NCBI GenBank assembly: GCA_022425745.1
Contig: JAKMEW010000482.1
Span: forward strand, 1 to 44,593
Source: Rubripirellula sp.
GTDB taxonomy: Bacteria > Planctomycetota > Planctomycetia > Pirellulales > Pirellulaceae
Reading direction: 5' to 3'
DNA length: 44,593 bases
The translations under genes and the position numbers were made by a program. Shown piece by piece: positions 9,721 to 18,231 of this stretch. The first letter of the stretch is position 1, and each line of letters opens with the position of its first letter. The notes beneath the pieces were generated by a model. That model was given only the letters and a program-made list of their open reading frames with translations, did no database searches and was not told the DNA's origin.

Positions 9721-10728
9721 GTGGCAGAACGTTTTTATTTAGGTCAATTCGCGTTAGCCATCGTGCTTATTCTAAGCGGATGCGGATCACAAGATTCAGC
9801 TGATGGTGTGTTGAATCTGCGAATGGCTCATGTTTATGAAGTCAATTCACCTACGCACGCGTATGGTACCGCTTTCCTATCGGAGCGTATTCGAGGGAAA
9901 TCCGAGGACCTGGATATCACGGTTTATCCCGCGTCGCAGCTCGGGAGCGAGTCGGAGTTATTGGAGCAACTGGTAGCGGGTGAACTTGATTTAGTGATCA
10001 CTGGACCTTCTTTTCTGGCAATGTGGCACCCGCCAATCGGCGTACTTGACGCTGCCTACTGCTCCCGTGATTTGGATCACATGCTGGAGATCGCCAATAG
10101 CGAAGAAATGGCTCCAGAATGGGATGAGCTTCGTAAGCGGTACGACGTGCGGGTTTTAGATACTTGGGCTTACGGATCAAGGCATGTCACATCAAACGTT
10201 CCAATAAGAAGTCCAAAGGACTTGGAGGGTTTTCGACTTCGTGCGCCAGGTGCTCGCATCTTTCAAGCCTCTGCTGAAGCACTTGGCGCGAGCCCGATGC
10301 CAATTGCATTCAGCGAAGTGTATCTAGCGTTGCAGCAGGAAATTGCCGATGGTCAAGAAAATCCAGTTCCGGTTATTAAATCGATGGGTTTTCATGAAGT
10401 GCAAAAGTGTCTGAATCTCACTGGGCACATACAATCTTCATTGCAGATCCTCGTGAATGAACGCACTTGGAGACGGATGACAGATGAGCAGCAAGCATCG
10501 CTCCAAGCGGTTATCAAGGAATTGGGGAAAGACGTCTATCAGGGCTTGGTTCAAGACGAGGAGGAACTGATTGAACAGTGGCGGATCGATGGAACCATGG
10601 AAATCATCGAAGACGTTGACATGGAGGCATTTCGCAATCGATGCCGCGAATATTTCTCGGAAGGTTTTGAGTTCAGCGAAGTTTACAATCGCATCACAAA
10701 GCAGTCGCAAGGGGATGTGCGAAAGTGA
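9721..10728 (+). CDS. dctP: TRAP transporter substrate-binding lipoprotein, DctP family
   Basis: Extracytoplasmic solute receptor that hands its ligand to the DctQ/DctM permease. From GTG 9721 the protein is 335 residues, with a lipoprotein signal ending LILSGC (Cys21), so it is probably anchored to a membrane instead of free. DctP features: LRMAHVYEVNSPTHAYG after the signal, PKDLEGFRLRAPG with the conserved ligand-carboxylate arginine, and IADGQENPV. The frame opens at TTG 9691, but AGGAG at 9706-9710 lies inside that extension and 10 bases before GTG 9721, which decides the start. The stop overlaps the DctQ start (GTGA). TRAP receptors mostly bind carboxylates; the downstream dioxygenase suggests the solute is hydroxylated or degraded after uptake (inference). 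Confidence 0.95.
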   Translation: MAERFYLGQFALAIVLILSGCGSQDSADGVLNLRMAHVYEVNSPTHAYGTAFLSERIRGKSEDLDITVYPASQLGSESELLEQLVAGELDLVITGPSFLAMWHPPIGVLDAAYCSRDLDHMLEIANSEEMAPEWDELRKRYDVRVLDTWAYGSRHVTSNVPIRSPKDLEGFRLRAPGARIFQASAEALGASPMPIAFSEVYLALQQEIADGQENPVPVIKSMGFHEVQKCLNLTGHIQSSLQILVNERTWRRMTDEQQASLQAVIKELGKDVYQGLVQDEEELIEQWRIDGTMEIIEDVDMEAFRNRCREYFSEGFEFSEVYNRITKQSQGDVRK

Positions 10729-11375
10729 ATACCAACAGCGAGCGAGATACGGTGGGTGAGACTCTGCAACTTCGTCAGCAGGGGTTAGACAAGGAGCAAG
10801 AGCTCAATGTTCTTCCCGGTTGCCAAGGTGACCGCGCCCTACCAATGGCAGGAGTGGTGCGATGGATGATCATTGCAGAAAAGTTGATTGCAGGTCTTTT
10901 TCTGGTCGTGATCGTCGCCACCATGTCATTGCAGGTGATCGCACGTTATCTCTTTGACAATCCTTATCAATGGAGCGAGGAGTTGTCGCGATTTGCACTG
11001 ATTTGGATGACTTTCATGTCCGCGGCTTACGTGATGGCAGAAGGTCGACACATCGCAGTTGACATGCTCTCAATAAGATTCGGAGAACGCGGCCGATTGG
11101 TGCTCGAAGTGGGTAGCTACATTTTGATAACGGTAACTTGCATGCTGTTAGTTTTTGGAGGTGCCAAATTTGTGTGGTACGTCGGGAAAGTTGGATCGCC
11201 CACTTTAGGATTACCTAAGAGCTTGTGGTATGGAGCTTGCCTGGTGGGACTATCCGTTATCGCTATCCATTGCATGATCAATTTGTTGCAGGTCTGTGTG
11301 ACGGGAAAACCGATTCCACGCGATTCGACGGCTGATGAAGAAGCGTTTCATCTGCAAATGGAGCCGAACAAATGA
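10725..11375 (+). CDS. dctQ: TRAP transporter small permease, DctQ family
   Basis: Small membrane subunit of the TRAP transporter, with four predicted transmembrane helices starting near residue 48. Typical DctQ sequence: VIARYLFDNPYQWSEELSRFALIWMTFMSAAYVMAEGRHIAVDML, including the WSEE and GRHI signatures. The first 45 residues are polar and longer than usual for DctQ. Start GTG 10725 overlaps the DctP stop by four bases; an internal start nearer the first helix (for example Met42 or Met48) would give a standard-length protein, but the overlap favours the long form. The 3' end overlaps DctM as ATGA, so all three subunits are translationally coupled. Confidence 0.94.
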   Translation: MNTNSERDTVGETLQLRQQGLDKEQELNVLPGCQGDRALPMAGVVRWMIIAEKLIAGLFLVVIVATMSLQVIARYLFDNPYQWSEELSRFALIWMTFMSAAYVMAEGRHIAVDMLSIRFGERGRLVLEVGSYILITVTCMLLVFGGAKFVWYVGKVGSPTLGLPKSLWYGACLVGLSVIAIHCMINLLQVCVTGKPIPRDSTADEEAFHLQMEPNK

Positions 11376-12649
11376 TTCTAGTGCTTTTAATCATTGCGAT
11401 GCTGTTGTTGTTGCTTCTGCGTGTGCCCGTTGCCATCAGCATGCTATTGCCGTGTCTCATGTATGTTGTTTGGTCGCCTGACATTACGCTTGGTGTAGCG
11501 TTGCAGCAAACCGTCAGTCCCATCAATTCATTCCCGCTGTTGGCTGTTCCGCTATTCATCATGACGGGATACTTAAGTAATGCTGCTGGGTTGGCTGACC
11601 GCTTGTTTCGGATGTTACTGACGTTGTTCAGAGGGATTCCCGGAAATCTGGGTTTTGTAAACGTCTTCAGTTCTTTGATGTTTTCTTGGATGAGTGGTGC
11701 CGCGATTGCGGATGCGGCTGGCCTGGGTTCGGTTCTTGTGCCTGCGATGAAGAAGCGAGGGTACGATGAGAAATTTTCGTTAGGCTTGACCGGCGCCTCA
11801 TCACTTATTGGCCCAATCATGCCGCCCAGCATTCCCGCCATTGTTTACGCAGTGTCAGCTAATGTGTCGGTGGAAAAGCTTTTCTTTGCCGGAGTCATTC
11901 CTGCTCTCGTACTCACGAGCATTTTATGCTTGTTTGTGTATCGTGATGCCAGAAAAAATCCGTTGCGTGTAGAAGCCAGCGGTTTGAACCTAACGGTTCT
12001 GGAGGCGATTCAGTCAGCTATTCCCGTGCTGTTGACGCCGGTCATCATTTTGGGGGGAATTCTGGGTGGAGTTTTTACACCCACCGAAGCTGCCGCAGCC
12101 GCAGTCATGTGGATTTTGATTCTGAGTTTGTTTTACGGCTCGCTATCGTTTCGTGCTTTTCAAGGCGTTGTGGTAAAAACGACTACCACAACTGGTTCCA
12201 TTTTGCTCATCGTTGCTGCTGCCGGGCTATTCGGATGGGTGATAGCTCGAGAACAAGGGCCGCAGGCGGTAACCGAAGCGGTTCTGCAATTCACTGACAA
12301 TCCCGTCGTCTTTCTATTGCTGATCAATCTTGCGCTTTTGGTGACTGGGATGTTTCTGGAGCCTGTTGCAGCATTATTGATTACCGTGCCGGTGCTGTTG
12401 CCCGCATCGCTTGAGTTTGGTGTCGATCCTCTGCATCTCGGAATTGTCATGATTCTCAATCTAGTTCTGGGTTTGTTAACGCCACCAGTTGGTCTGGTTC
12501 TTTATGTGCTTAGCAGCGTAACAGGTGCTTCGGTCCAGAACGTCACGCGGGGTACAGTTCCATTTCTAATACCTCTTTTGATTACACTTTTACTGATCAC
12601 ATTTGTGCCTGCATTCAGTCTTTGGCTGCCAAGTTTGCTACCAAAGTAA
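11372..12649 (+). CDS. dctM: TRAP transporter large permease, DctM family
   Basis: The 425-residue large membrane subunit, which carries the sodium-coupled transport path. It has about 11-12 hydrophobic helices and DctM signatures: PLLAVPLFIMTGYLSNAAGLADRL, SWMSGAAIADAAGLGSVLVPAM, GASSLIGPIMPPSIPAIVYA, and NLVLGLLTPPVGLVLYV near the C-terminus. Length is normal for the family. Start ATG 11372 overlaps the DctQ stop. The gene ends 54 bases before the most likely start of the dioxygenase gene, so co-transcription is probable. Confidence 0.96.
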   Translation: MILVLLIIAMLLLLLLRVPVAISMLLPCLMYVVWSPDITLGVALQQTVSPINSFPLLAVPLFIMTGYLSNAAGLADRLFRMLLTLFRGIPGNLGFVNVFSSLMFSWMSGAAIADAAGLGSVLVPAMKKRGYDEKFSLGLTGASSLIGPIMPPSIPAIVYAVSANVSVEKLFFAGVIPALVLTSILCLFVYRDARKNPLRVEASGLNLTVLEAIQSAIPVLLTPVIILGGILGGVFTPTEAAAAAVMWILILSLFYGSLSFRAFQGVVVKTTTTTGSILLIVAAAGLFGWVIAREQGPQAVTEAVLQFTDNPVVFLLLINLALLVTGMFLEPVAALLITVPVLLPASLEFGVDPLHLGIVMILNLVLGLLTPPVGLVLYVLSSVTGASVQNVTRGTVPFLIPLLITLLLITFVPAFSLWLPSLLPK

Positions 12650-12703
12650 TCCATTGCGGGACACGCGAATTGTGTGCTACGAATCAACCGATGCGCAGAT
12701 AAA

Positions 12704-13462
12704 ATGCTGACCGACCAAGAACTAAAACAATACCGTGAAGTTGGATACGTTACGCCGAAGTTTCGGCTCGATGAGAATACCCTTGATGAGATACGGGCAG
12801 CTCATCAGCGTCTTGTTGATCGTCACCCCGAGTTCAACGATTACTGCTCTGCCCTATTGGCCTATGATCCTTGGTTCTTGGAAATTGCTCGTCGCACCGA
12901 GATCCTCGATATGGTCGAGCAAGTCATTGGAGCGGATTTTGCTTTATGGAACTCAAGTTTCTTTGCTAAGCCGGCAAAGGTTGGTACTCGAACTCCTTGG
13001 CATCAAGATGGCGAATATTGGCCGATCCAACCACTTGCTACCTGCACGGTGTGGATTGCGATTGATGCTTCCACAACGGAAAACGGTTGTTTGCGAGTGA
13101 TTCCCGGTTCGCACCGCCCGATGAAGCTGGCCAAGCATCATCGTAGTGAAGAAGACAACATTGCGTTGAACCTTGAGTTAAACCGGACCGAATTTGACGA
13201 GTCGCAGGCGGTGAATATTGAACTACAGCCGGGAGAGGTCTCGCTGCATGACGTTTATTTGTTTCATGGATCCGAACCCAACGAATCCAATTATTCGCGT
13301 CGGGGTATGACATTGCGATACATGCCCACCTCTTCAGTTTTTTGTCACGATACCGCAGCGTCGTCAGATGTTAACGAGCGTTTGGGTTTGGGAAATCGAA
13401 CGATTTACCTGATGCGTGGCGTCGACCGATCTGGACGTAATGATTTCCGAATGCGTTTCTAA
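12704..13462 (+). CDS. Phytanoyl-CoA dioxygenase (PhyH)-like Fe(II)/2-oxoglutarate enzyme
   Basis: A 252-residue cytoplasmic oxygenase of the PhyH family, which hydroxylates a small substrate using Fe(II), O2 and 2-oxoglutarate. The iron facial triad is visible: WHQDGEYWP (His100, Asp102) and YLFHGSEPN (His188). Arg200 or Arg205 in RRGMTLRY is the 2-oxoglutarate-binding candidate. NGCLRVIPGSHRP is a family hallmark. I chose ATG 12704 because homologues begin near MLTDQELKQYREVGY; a GTG at 12674 would add ten residues. It follows the TRAP operon by 54 bases and probably acts on the imported compound. PhyH includes ectoine hydroxylases and many unassigned enzymes, so the substrate is unknown. 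It is convergent with the sulfatase gene ending at 13534. Confidence 0.92.
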   Translation: MLTDQELKQYREVGYVTPKFRLDENTLDEIRAAHQRLVDRHPEFNDYCSALLAYDPWFLEIARRTEILDMVEQVIGADFALWNSSFFAKPAKVGTRTPWHQDGEYWPIQPLATCTVWIAIDASTTENGCLRVIPGSHRPMKLAKHHRSEEDNIALNLELNRTEFDESQAVNIELQPGEVSLHDVYLFHGSEPNESNYSRRGMTLRYMPTSSVFCHDTAASSDVNERLGLGNRTIYLMRGVDRSGRNDFRMRF

Positions 13463-13533
13463 ATCTCTCATCACCCCATTAGGTTGGGTAGGCACGCATT
13501 TGATGGTATTTGGGAATCGGCCGTCGAATGCTC

Positions 13534-14946
13534 TTAGGAGTTCTCGTTTGACCTTTCGATCGAGAATACATTTCCTGTTGGGGAAGCAGGTAGCGTTGCT
13601 CTCCACTGATCCACTTGTTGTATCAGCTGTGTTACGATCTCGGGTTTTTGCTCACTGAGATCGTTTTGCTCATAAGGGTCTTGAGTGATGTCGTAGAGTT
13701 CTTGGTAGCTGGAATCACGGTTTAGCAGTAGTTTCCAATTCTCGTTGACGATGGCATACGCAACCCAGTGGTGAGGACGTGACTTCTGAATGGGCCACGC
13801 TGATTGCATCTTCCAAAATAACGGTTTGCTACGTGCTACGGTTGGTTGACCCATTAGCGTGGCGACCTGGCTGATTCCATCGGGCTGATAGCCATCGGGT
13901 AGGGGCACGTTTGCTAGGTCGCAGAACGTGGGTAGAAGGTCGACTGCGGAGATTAAGGATGACCTGTCTGCTTTTCCCGCAGGTATCTTACCTGGCCAAC
14001 GAGCAATAAATGGAACGCCGATACCGCCCTCGAACAAAGCTGACTTGTAACCTTTTCTGCCGCCGGTGACACCTTTTGCAGCCGCGATCCCCCAGCCTGC
14101 ACCAGTCGCTGTGTCATATTGGAGTGTGAGTTCTGGACTACCGACTGCTCTTGCCGGACCATTGTCCGAACTAAAGATCACCAGCGTGTTGTCAGTCAGT
14201 TTTAGACGATCAAGCGTGTCGAGTACTTCGCCAATTCTGTCATCGGCGTGTGATAATACTGAAGCATAAATCTGGTCTTCTCTATTTTGGATATCTCGAT
14301 ACCGCCATTCATATTTTGGGACCGTATGAAAGGGTGTGTGCGGTTCATGGATCCATAGGTTGATAAAAAAATGTTCATCCCCTTGGTGGCAGCTCTCAAT
14401 AAACCTTATCGCATTGTTGGCATCCTCGTGCACGGGCATTTGTTCGTCAGCACAATTAAACGCGCCGTATTGGTCGTATCCGTAAACGCTCGGTAGCGGC
14501 GAGTCGGGAATCATGTCGTTAGCCAAATGCCACTTGCCAAAATGTGCTGTTCGATAACCAGACTTTTGAAGTAATCGAGGCAATGTGACCGTTTGTGGAT
14601 CAAGCCAATCCGGCATATTCCGTTTTTGATTTTGTGGCACCCAAGCAAAGTGAGCATCGATGTTGTAGCGGGCCGGAAAATGACCAGTCATAACGGCGGT
14701 TCGACTCGGCGAGCAAACACCACTCGCAACAGTAAATCGATGAAAGTCTGTGCCCTCTTTTGCCAAGCGGTCGATATTTGGTGTTTCCACGTAAGGGTGA
14801 CCGTGGCAGCTAAGGTCTCCCCAGCCCCAATCGTCGGCAAAGATGAATAGGATGTTGGGTTTTTCTGCCGCATCGATTTGCGAAACACATGATGTCGAAG
14901 AGATCCAAAATAAGCAGATGATTGCCAGACCAACTCTTAGGTTCAT
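13534..14946 (-). CDS. Exported family S1 sulfatase
   Basis: Formylglycine-dependent sulfatase, 470 residues from ATG 14946. Core residues: FADDWGWGD (Asp38-Asp39), CSPSR at 78-82, GKWHLAND, HEPHTPFH, SSDNGPARAVG and a following ALFEGGIGVPFIARWPG. The frame stays open to 15063, giving 39 extra N-terminal residues without signal character; ATG 14946 starts a good signal peptide (MNLRVGLAIICLFW, with cleavage near IDAAEKPN), so the extension is probably untranslated. About 120 bases separate this start from a truncated DUF1080 frame upstream. Other sulfatases lie two genes away. Substrate unknown. Confidence 0.94.
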   Translation of the reverse strand: MNLRVGLAIICLFWISSTSCVSQIDAAEKPNILFIFADDWGWGDLSCHGHPYVETPNIDRLAKEGTDFHRFTVASGVCSPSRTAVMTGHFPARYNIDAHFAWVPQNQKRNMPDWLDPQTVTLPRLLQKSGYRTAHFGKWHLANDMIPDSPLPSVYGYDQYGAFNCADEQMPVHEDANNAIRFIESCHQGDEHFFINLWIHEPHTPFHTVPKYEWRYRDIQNREDQIYASVLSHADDRIGEVLDTLDRLKLTDNTLVIFSSDNGPARAVGSPELTLQYDTATGAGWGIAAAKGVTGGRKGYKSALFEGGIGVPFIARWPGKIPAGKADRSSLISAVDLLPTFCDLANVPLPDGYQPDGISQVATLMGQPTVARSKPLFWKMQSAWPIQKSRPHHWVAYAIVNENWKLLLNRDSSYQELYDITQDPYEQNDLSEQKPEIVTQLIQQVDQWRATLPASPTGNVFSIERSNENS

Positions 14947-15065
14947 ATTTGATTTCTCGGTGATGTAGTTTTTTCGATCTAGTCGAGGACTCGCTGAACG
15001 TCTAGCACAAGGAATGATGAGCAATTGGTTACGGAAATCTGGCAACGGCTTTAAATGAATCATGA

Positions 15066-15293
15066 CTAGTGAGGCTTGTCATTGACGGGTGTCCAGATGA
15101 TCCATGTGTTGTGGTTCAGCTGTTGTCCCTTAGGAATCTCGCCAACCATTGCCTGGTTCTCTACTCGCCAGTGCTCAGGGTCGTAATCCCAATTTGAGAC
15201 TGTGTTTCCATCAAAAAGTGATATTGGCTCACCACCATCGCTTGTCGTGGTCGTGGCTATTAACAAACTTACCAGTAAGAGATGGCGGAGCAT
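15066..15293 (-). pseudogene. Truncated DUF1080 (3-keto-disaccharide hydrolase-like) gene remnant
   Basis: A 75-residue frame from ATG 15293 starts with a signal peptide (MLRHLLLVSLLIATTTTSDGGE), then the DUF1080 N-terminal signature PISLFDGNTVSNWDYDPEHWRVENQAMVGE and NHNTWIIW. It then stops after TPVNDKPH, where intact family members continue for about 150 more residues with a GG-S-F-ELR-like strand. The same signature in the intact protein at 19792-23004 (SLFNGKDLTGW, then SNTFLIW) makes the truncation clear. The sequence between here and the sulfatase start at 14946 shows no convincing continuation in any frame. This looks like a deletion remnant. A 16-base tandem duplication abuts the start. 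Confidence 0.7.
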
Positions 15294-15302
15294 GAAGTCG
15301 TT

Positions 15303-15334
15303 GTCCAAAGAAAACACGGTCCAAAGAAAACACG
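15303..15334. repeat. Perfect 16-bp tandem duplication
   Basis: GTCCAAAGAAAACACG occurs twice head to tail (15303-15318 and 15319-15334), immediately upstream of the DUF1080 remnant's start. It looks like a recent slippage or repair event at a locus that also lost coding sequence. Confidence 0.9.
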
Positions 15335-15413
15335 TTAGTCGGCTGATCTAGAATACAGATAATGCAGGAACGGACGCCAAATAGTGACGCCCGTCAAGAA
15401 GCTGCTTCGTGAA

Positions 15414-16652
15414 CTAAAAAGGAGGCCGTCCGTCAGGAGGCAATCGATCTGAACCGGGACCCATTCTATTGAACCGTTGCATTTGCTGTGGTGTTAAAAT
15501 CTCACGCAGTTTTTCATCAACAAGTTTTTGGAGTTGTTCAATACTTGCTTCTTGTTCTGCGTCTAAACGTAGCGACTGTTTCATGAAGTTGGGTAGGATT
15601 TGGCCGGGTCGCGGAGGTCCGCCAAATTGCCCTGGTTCATCCGAACGACCGAACCCTGGGGGGCCAAAACGATCGGGACCGATTGGTCGCTGACTCATTC
15701 GATCGCGATTTCGCGGCGGCTGCCCTTGGATGCCGGCAACGCGATTTCGAGGGTTCATCGCACCGTGGTGTTGGAAGTCATTTGATGGTGTTCCCCTCCA
15801 AACCCTCGGGATGACGGGCCACTGCTCAGTTAAGAAATAAGCATAGATGCCGTTGGGGAATTCTGGAGTGATGGTGTGTCGGCCATTGCACTCATCCAAA
15901 TCACCACTACCGGCAACAAACTCATAGTCGCGGACGAACGTCCCGTCATACTCCCCATCGGGTGCGTTGCCACCGGGCCTATTCCCTTGTTTTAACTGAT
16001 AGCTAGACCTTAATGCTTTGATTGCAGATCCATCGTCCTTAGATTCTTCGTAACCGTAGACTGCATAGATTGGAAACCCATCAGCAGCCCATCCAATTAA
16101 AGGTGAATGTTTGTTCGGGTCGAGTTTGACAGAATCCAGCAGACCAGTGGGTAGGCCGTGGTAATGATATTTGCCATTGGGCTGAACATGGGCATGCGAG
16201 ACATCGATTCCAAGAGCGATTGCGCCTGATAGCGGTTCATATTGCCATCCCGGCTCTCCATCAAAAAACTCTCCCGCTCCTGGATCAAATGGGACACCAT
16301 TAATAGCGACTCCGAATTCACCTTGGATCGGAGTCGTTTGATCCGCCGCTTGAGGGTCGGCAGGAATCTTGTAGACATGGTCTTGTTCTCTGATTCGATT
16401 GGGATTGCCTGCATTTGGAAACGAACCAGTTTTATGCTTCGGGATCCCATTGGATCGAATCACTCGTTGGCTACCCTCAATTTCAACGCTGACGCGATGG
16501 GCTTGATCACTGCGCGAGTTCGCGGGTACTAAATTGAGTTTTTGCTTCTTTGTTACCGTATGTACTCTGGGTGGTGGCGGTTGTTGGGCAACAACGATTA
16601 CCACACTGACGCAAGCAATTAGACCAAAAACGAAACGCTTTTTTAATCGCAT
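15414..16652 (-). CDS. YHYH-domain protein with Spy/CpxP-like C-terminal helices
   Basis: A 412-residue exported protein from ATG 16652, chosen for GGAG 8 bases upstream and an immediate signal sequence (MRLKKRFVFGLIACVSVVIVV). Residues about 60-290 form a YHYH domain: YHYH at 162-165 preceded by SHAHVQPNGK, with GWAADGFPIYAVYGYE after it. A Pro/Gly/Arg-rich linker follows (about 300-355). The C-terminal segment (LRLDAEQEASIEQLQKLVDEKLREILTPQQMQRF) has the LxxEQ...LTPQQMQRF pattern of the Spy/CpxP-like helical regions seen in many planctomycete exported proteins. The function of YHYH domains is unknown; the histidine clusters suggest metal binding (inference). It lies 31 bases below a sulfatase gene on the same strand. 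Confidence 0.9.
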   Translation of the reverse strand: MRLKKRFVFGLIACVSVVIVVAQQPPPPRVHTVTKKQKLNLVPANSRSDQAHRVSVEIEGSQRVIRSNGIPKHKTGSFPNAGNPNRIREQDHVYKIPADPQAADQTTPIQGEFGVAINGVPFDPGAGEFFDGEPGWQYEPLSGAIALGIDVSHAHVQPNGKYHYHGLPTGLLDSVKLDPNKHSPLIGWAADGFPIYAVYGYEESKDDGSAIKALRSSYQLKQGNRPGGNAPDGEYDGTFVRDYEFVAGSGDLDECNGRHTITPEFPNGIYAYFLTEQWPVIPRVWRGTPSNDFQHHGAMNPRNRVAGIQGQPPRNRDRMSQRPIGPDRFGPPGFGRSDEPGQFGGPPRPGQILPNFMKQSLRLDAEQEASIEQLQKLVDEKLREILTPQQMQRFNRMGPGSDRLPPDGRPPF

Positions 16653-16683
16653 TAAATCGACTCCGACGTGGTGACTCTCTGAT

Positions 16684-18036
16684 TCATTTGGATCTGCTAG
16701 TCCTTTGAACACCTATTCCTGGTTCAGGTTCCGTTGCGTCCTCACCTTCAATTGAGTGTGTCAGTTCTCGAAGTTCTTTAACTTTTGCTGGATAAAGGTT
16801 GGCCAGGTTTTTCCGTTCTCCGATGTCTGCGCTTAGATCGTAGAGTTCTTCGGTTCGTGGTCGGTCGTCTTCAATGGCATAACCGTAAAAATGAGCATTT
16901 GCTTTGATGTACTTCCATTGCCCTTGTCTAACGCCCGCGTGATTGAAGTAGAAGTGGTCACGTCCTGTGTCGGTTTTCCCGAGCAAGAGCTCAATTTGAT
17001 CAATGCCGTCGATCCTTCGATCCGCCGGGACATCGTATCCAGCAATGCTTGAAAGAGTTGGCAGAAAGTCGATCGTCGCAAAAATGGCATCTGATGTTCG
17101 ACCTGCAGGAACCTTGCCGGGCCAGCGAATAATACACGGCAATCGGTAACCACCTTCGTAGGGAGAGCCTTTGCCATTCCTCAATGATCCTGCATCTCCC
17201 CAAAAAATGGAGTCCACGGGATGACCCTTTTTCTTTTGCGTGTATTTATCTTGGTTCCAAGGACCATTATCACTCGTGTAGATCACAAGGGTATTATCCC
17301 GAAGCTTTAACTCATCGAGTGCATCAAGTAGGCGACCGGTTTCAAAGTCAAATTCTTCGACCACGTCCCCGTAGAGCCCTCCTTCGGATTTTCCCCGAAA
17401 GCGATCTGATGCATCGATGATCGTATGCATCATGGTGTGGGCGACATAAAGCAAAAATGGCCTTTCGGCGTCACGTTCTGAGTTCAAGTATTCAATTGCG
17501 TGATCCGTGTATAGCCTTGTCAGGCTTCCCATGTCGGTGGTCCCGCCAGCTGCCTTGTTATTTAGATGGAACTGAACTCGTCCTGCATCGTTGGCTCCGA
17601 GTGGTCCAAAGTAGTGATCAAATCCTTGGGCATTTGGCATTCGATCAATGATTGGTTGTCGATTCGATACGTCCCATTTTCCGATGCATGCTGTTTGATA
17701 ACCAACCTCTTTCATCAGTTCCGCAAACGTGATTTCGGACGCCGGCATACTCCAGCCCTTACTTCGGATTGGCTGTCGTCCAGTCAGTAAAGCAGAACGA
17801 GATGGTCCGCAAACCGCCTGTGAATAAAAAGACGTGAAACGAGTACCTTCTGCGGCGAGGCGATCGAGTCGCGGCGTTCGATTTAAGTTGCTACCGTAGC
17901 ATCCGATATCTGCGTAGCCTTGATCGTCGGTGAAGATAATTAGGATGTTCGGTCGTTCCGCCGAAATATTGGTTTGACTGAAGGTAGAGTGCACCAAAAA
18001 TAGTAATGCCACGGTAAGTAGTTTTTTTGGATCCAT
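16684..18036 (-). CDS. Exported family S1 sulfatase with GKWD variant
   Basis: Sulfatase of 450 residues from ATG 18036: IIFTDDQGYADIGCYG (Asp37-Asp38), CGPSR at 76-80, HTMMH, TSDNGPWNQDKY and YEGGYRLPCIIRWPG. The lysine block reads GKWDVSN, so the histidine of the common GKWH motif is Asp; such variants occur in the superfamily but imply a different sulfate pocket. The frame opens at 18108 (474 residues), but the signal peptide begins at MDPKKLLTVALLFLVHS, favouring 18036; no strong ribosome site helps. It heads the minus-strand run with the YHYH gene and is divergent from the PQQ-propeller gene. Confidence 0.93.
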   Translation of the reverse strand: MDPKKLLTVALLFLVHSTFSQTNISAERPNILIIFTDDQGYADIGCYGSNLNRTPRLDRLAAEGTRFTSFYSQAVCGPSRSALLTGRQPIRSKGWSMPASEITFAELMKEVGYQTACIGKWDVSNRQPIIDRMPNAQGFDHYFGPLGANDAGRVQFHLNNKAAGGTTDMGSLTRLYTDHAIEYLNSERDAERPFLLYVAHTMMHTIIDASDRFRGKSEGGLYGDVVEEFDFETGRLLDALDELKLRDNTLVIYTSDNGPWNQDKYTQKKKGHPVDSIFWGDAGSLRNGKGSPYEGGYRLPCIIRWPGKVPAGRTSDAIFATIDFLPTLSSIAGYDVPADRRIDGIDQIELLLGKTDTGRDHFYFNHAGVRQGQWKYIKANAHFYGYAIEDDRPRTEELYDLSADIGERKNLANLYPAKVKELRELTHSIEGEDATEPEPGIGVQRTSRSK

Positions 18037-18231
18037 GATTGGCGGGTTCGTTCGTTTCTTTGAGTGATGGTGAATGCGGGTTGGCATTTTTACGCAGTGG
18101 GTTCCCAATGAGATTCTAAACTTGAATCATGACTATAAATGCATGGGGAGGCAGTCGTCCACGAAGCGGAGTTGAGTCGTCTATATTACACGCTCATTCG
18201 AAATCAATTTTTGCTTTTTTGGGGGGTCGAC

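Noticed and set aside
11278-11841. 187-residue minus-strand frame
   Set aside because: Antisense to DctQ/DctM, whose families and overlapping starts are clear; the translation has no family features.
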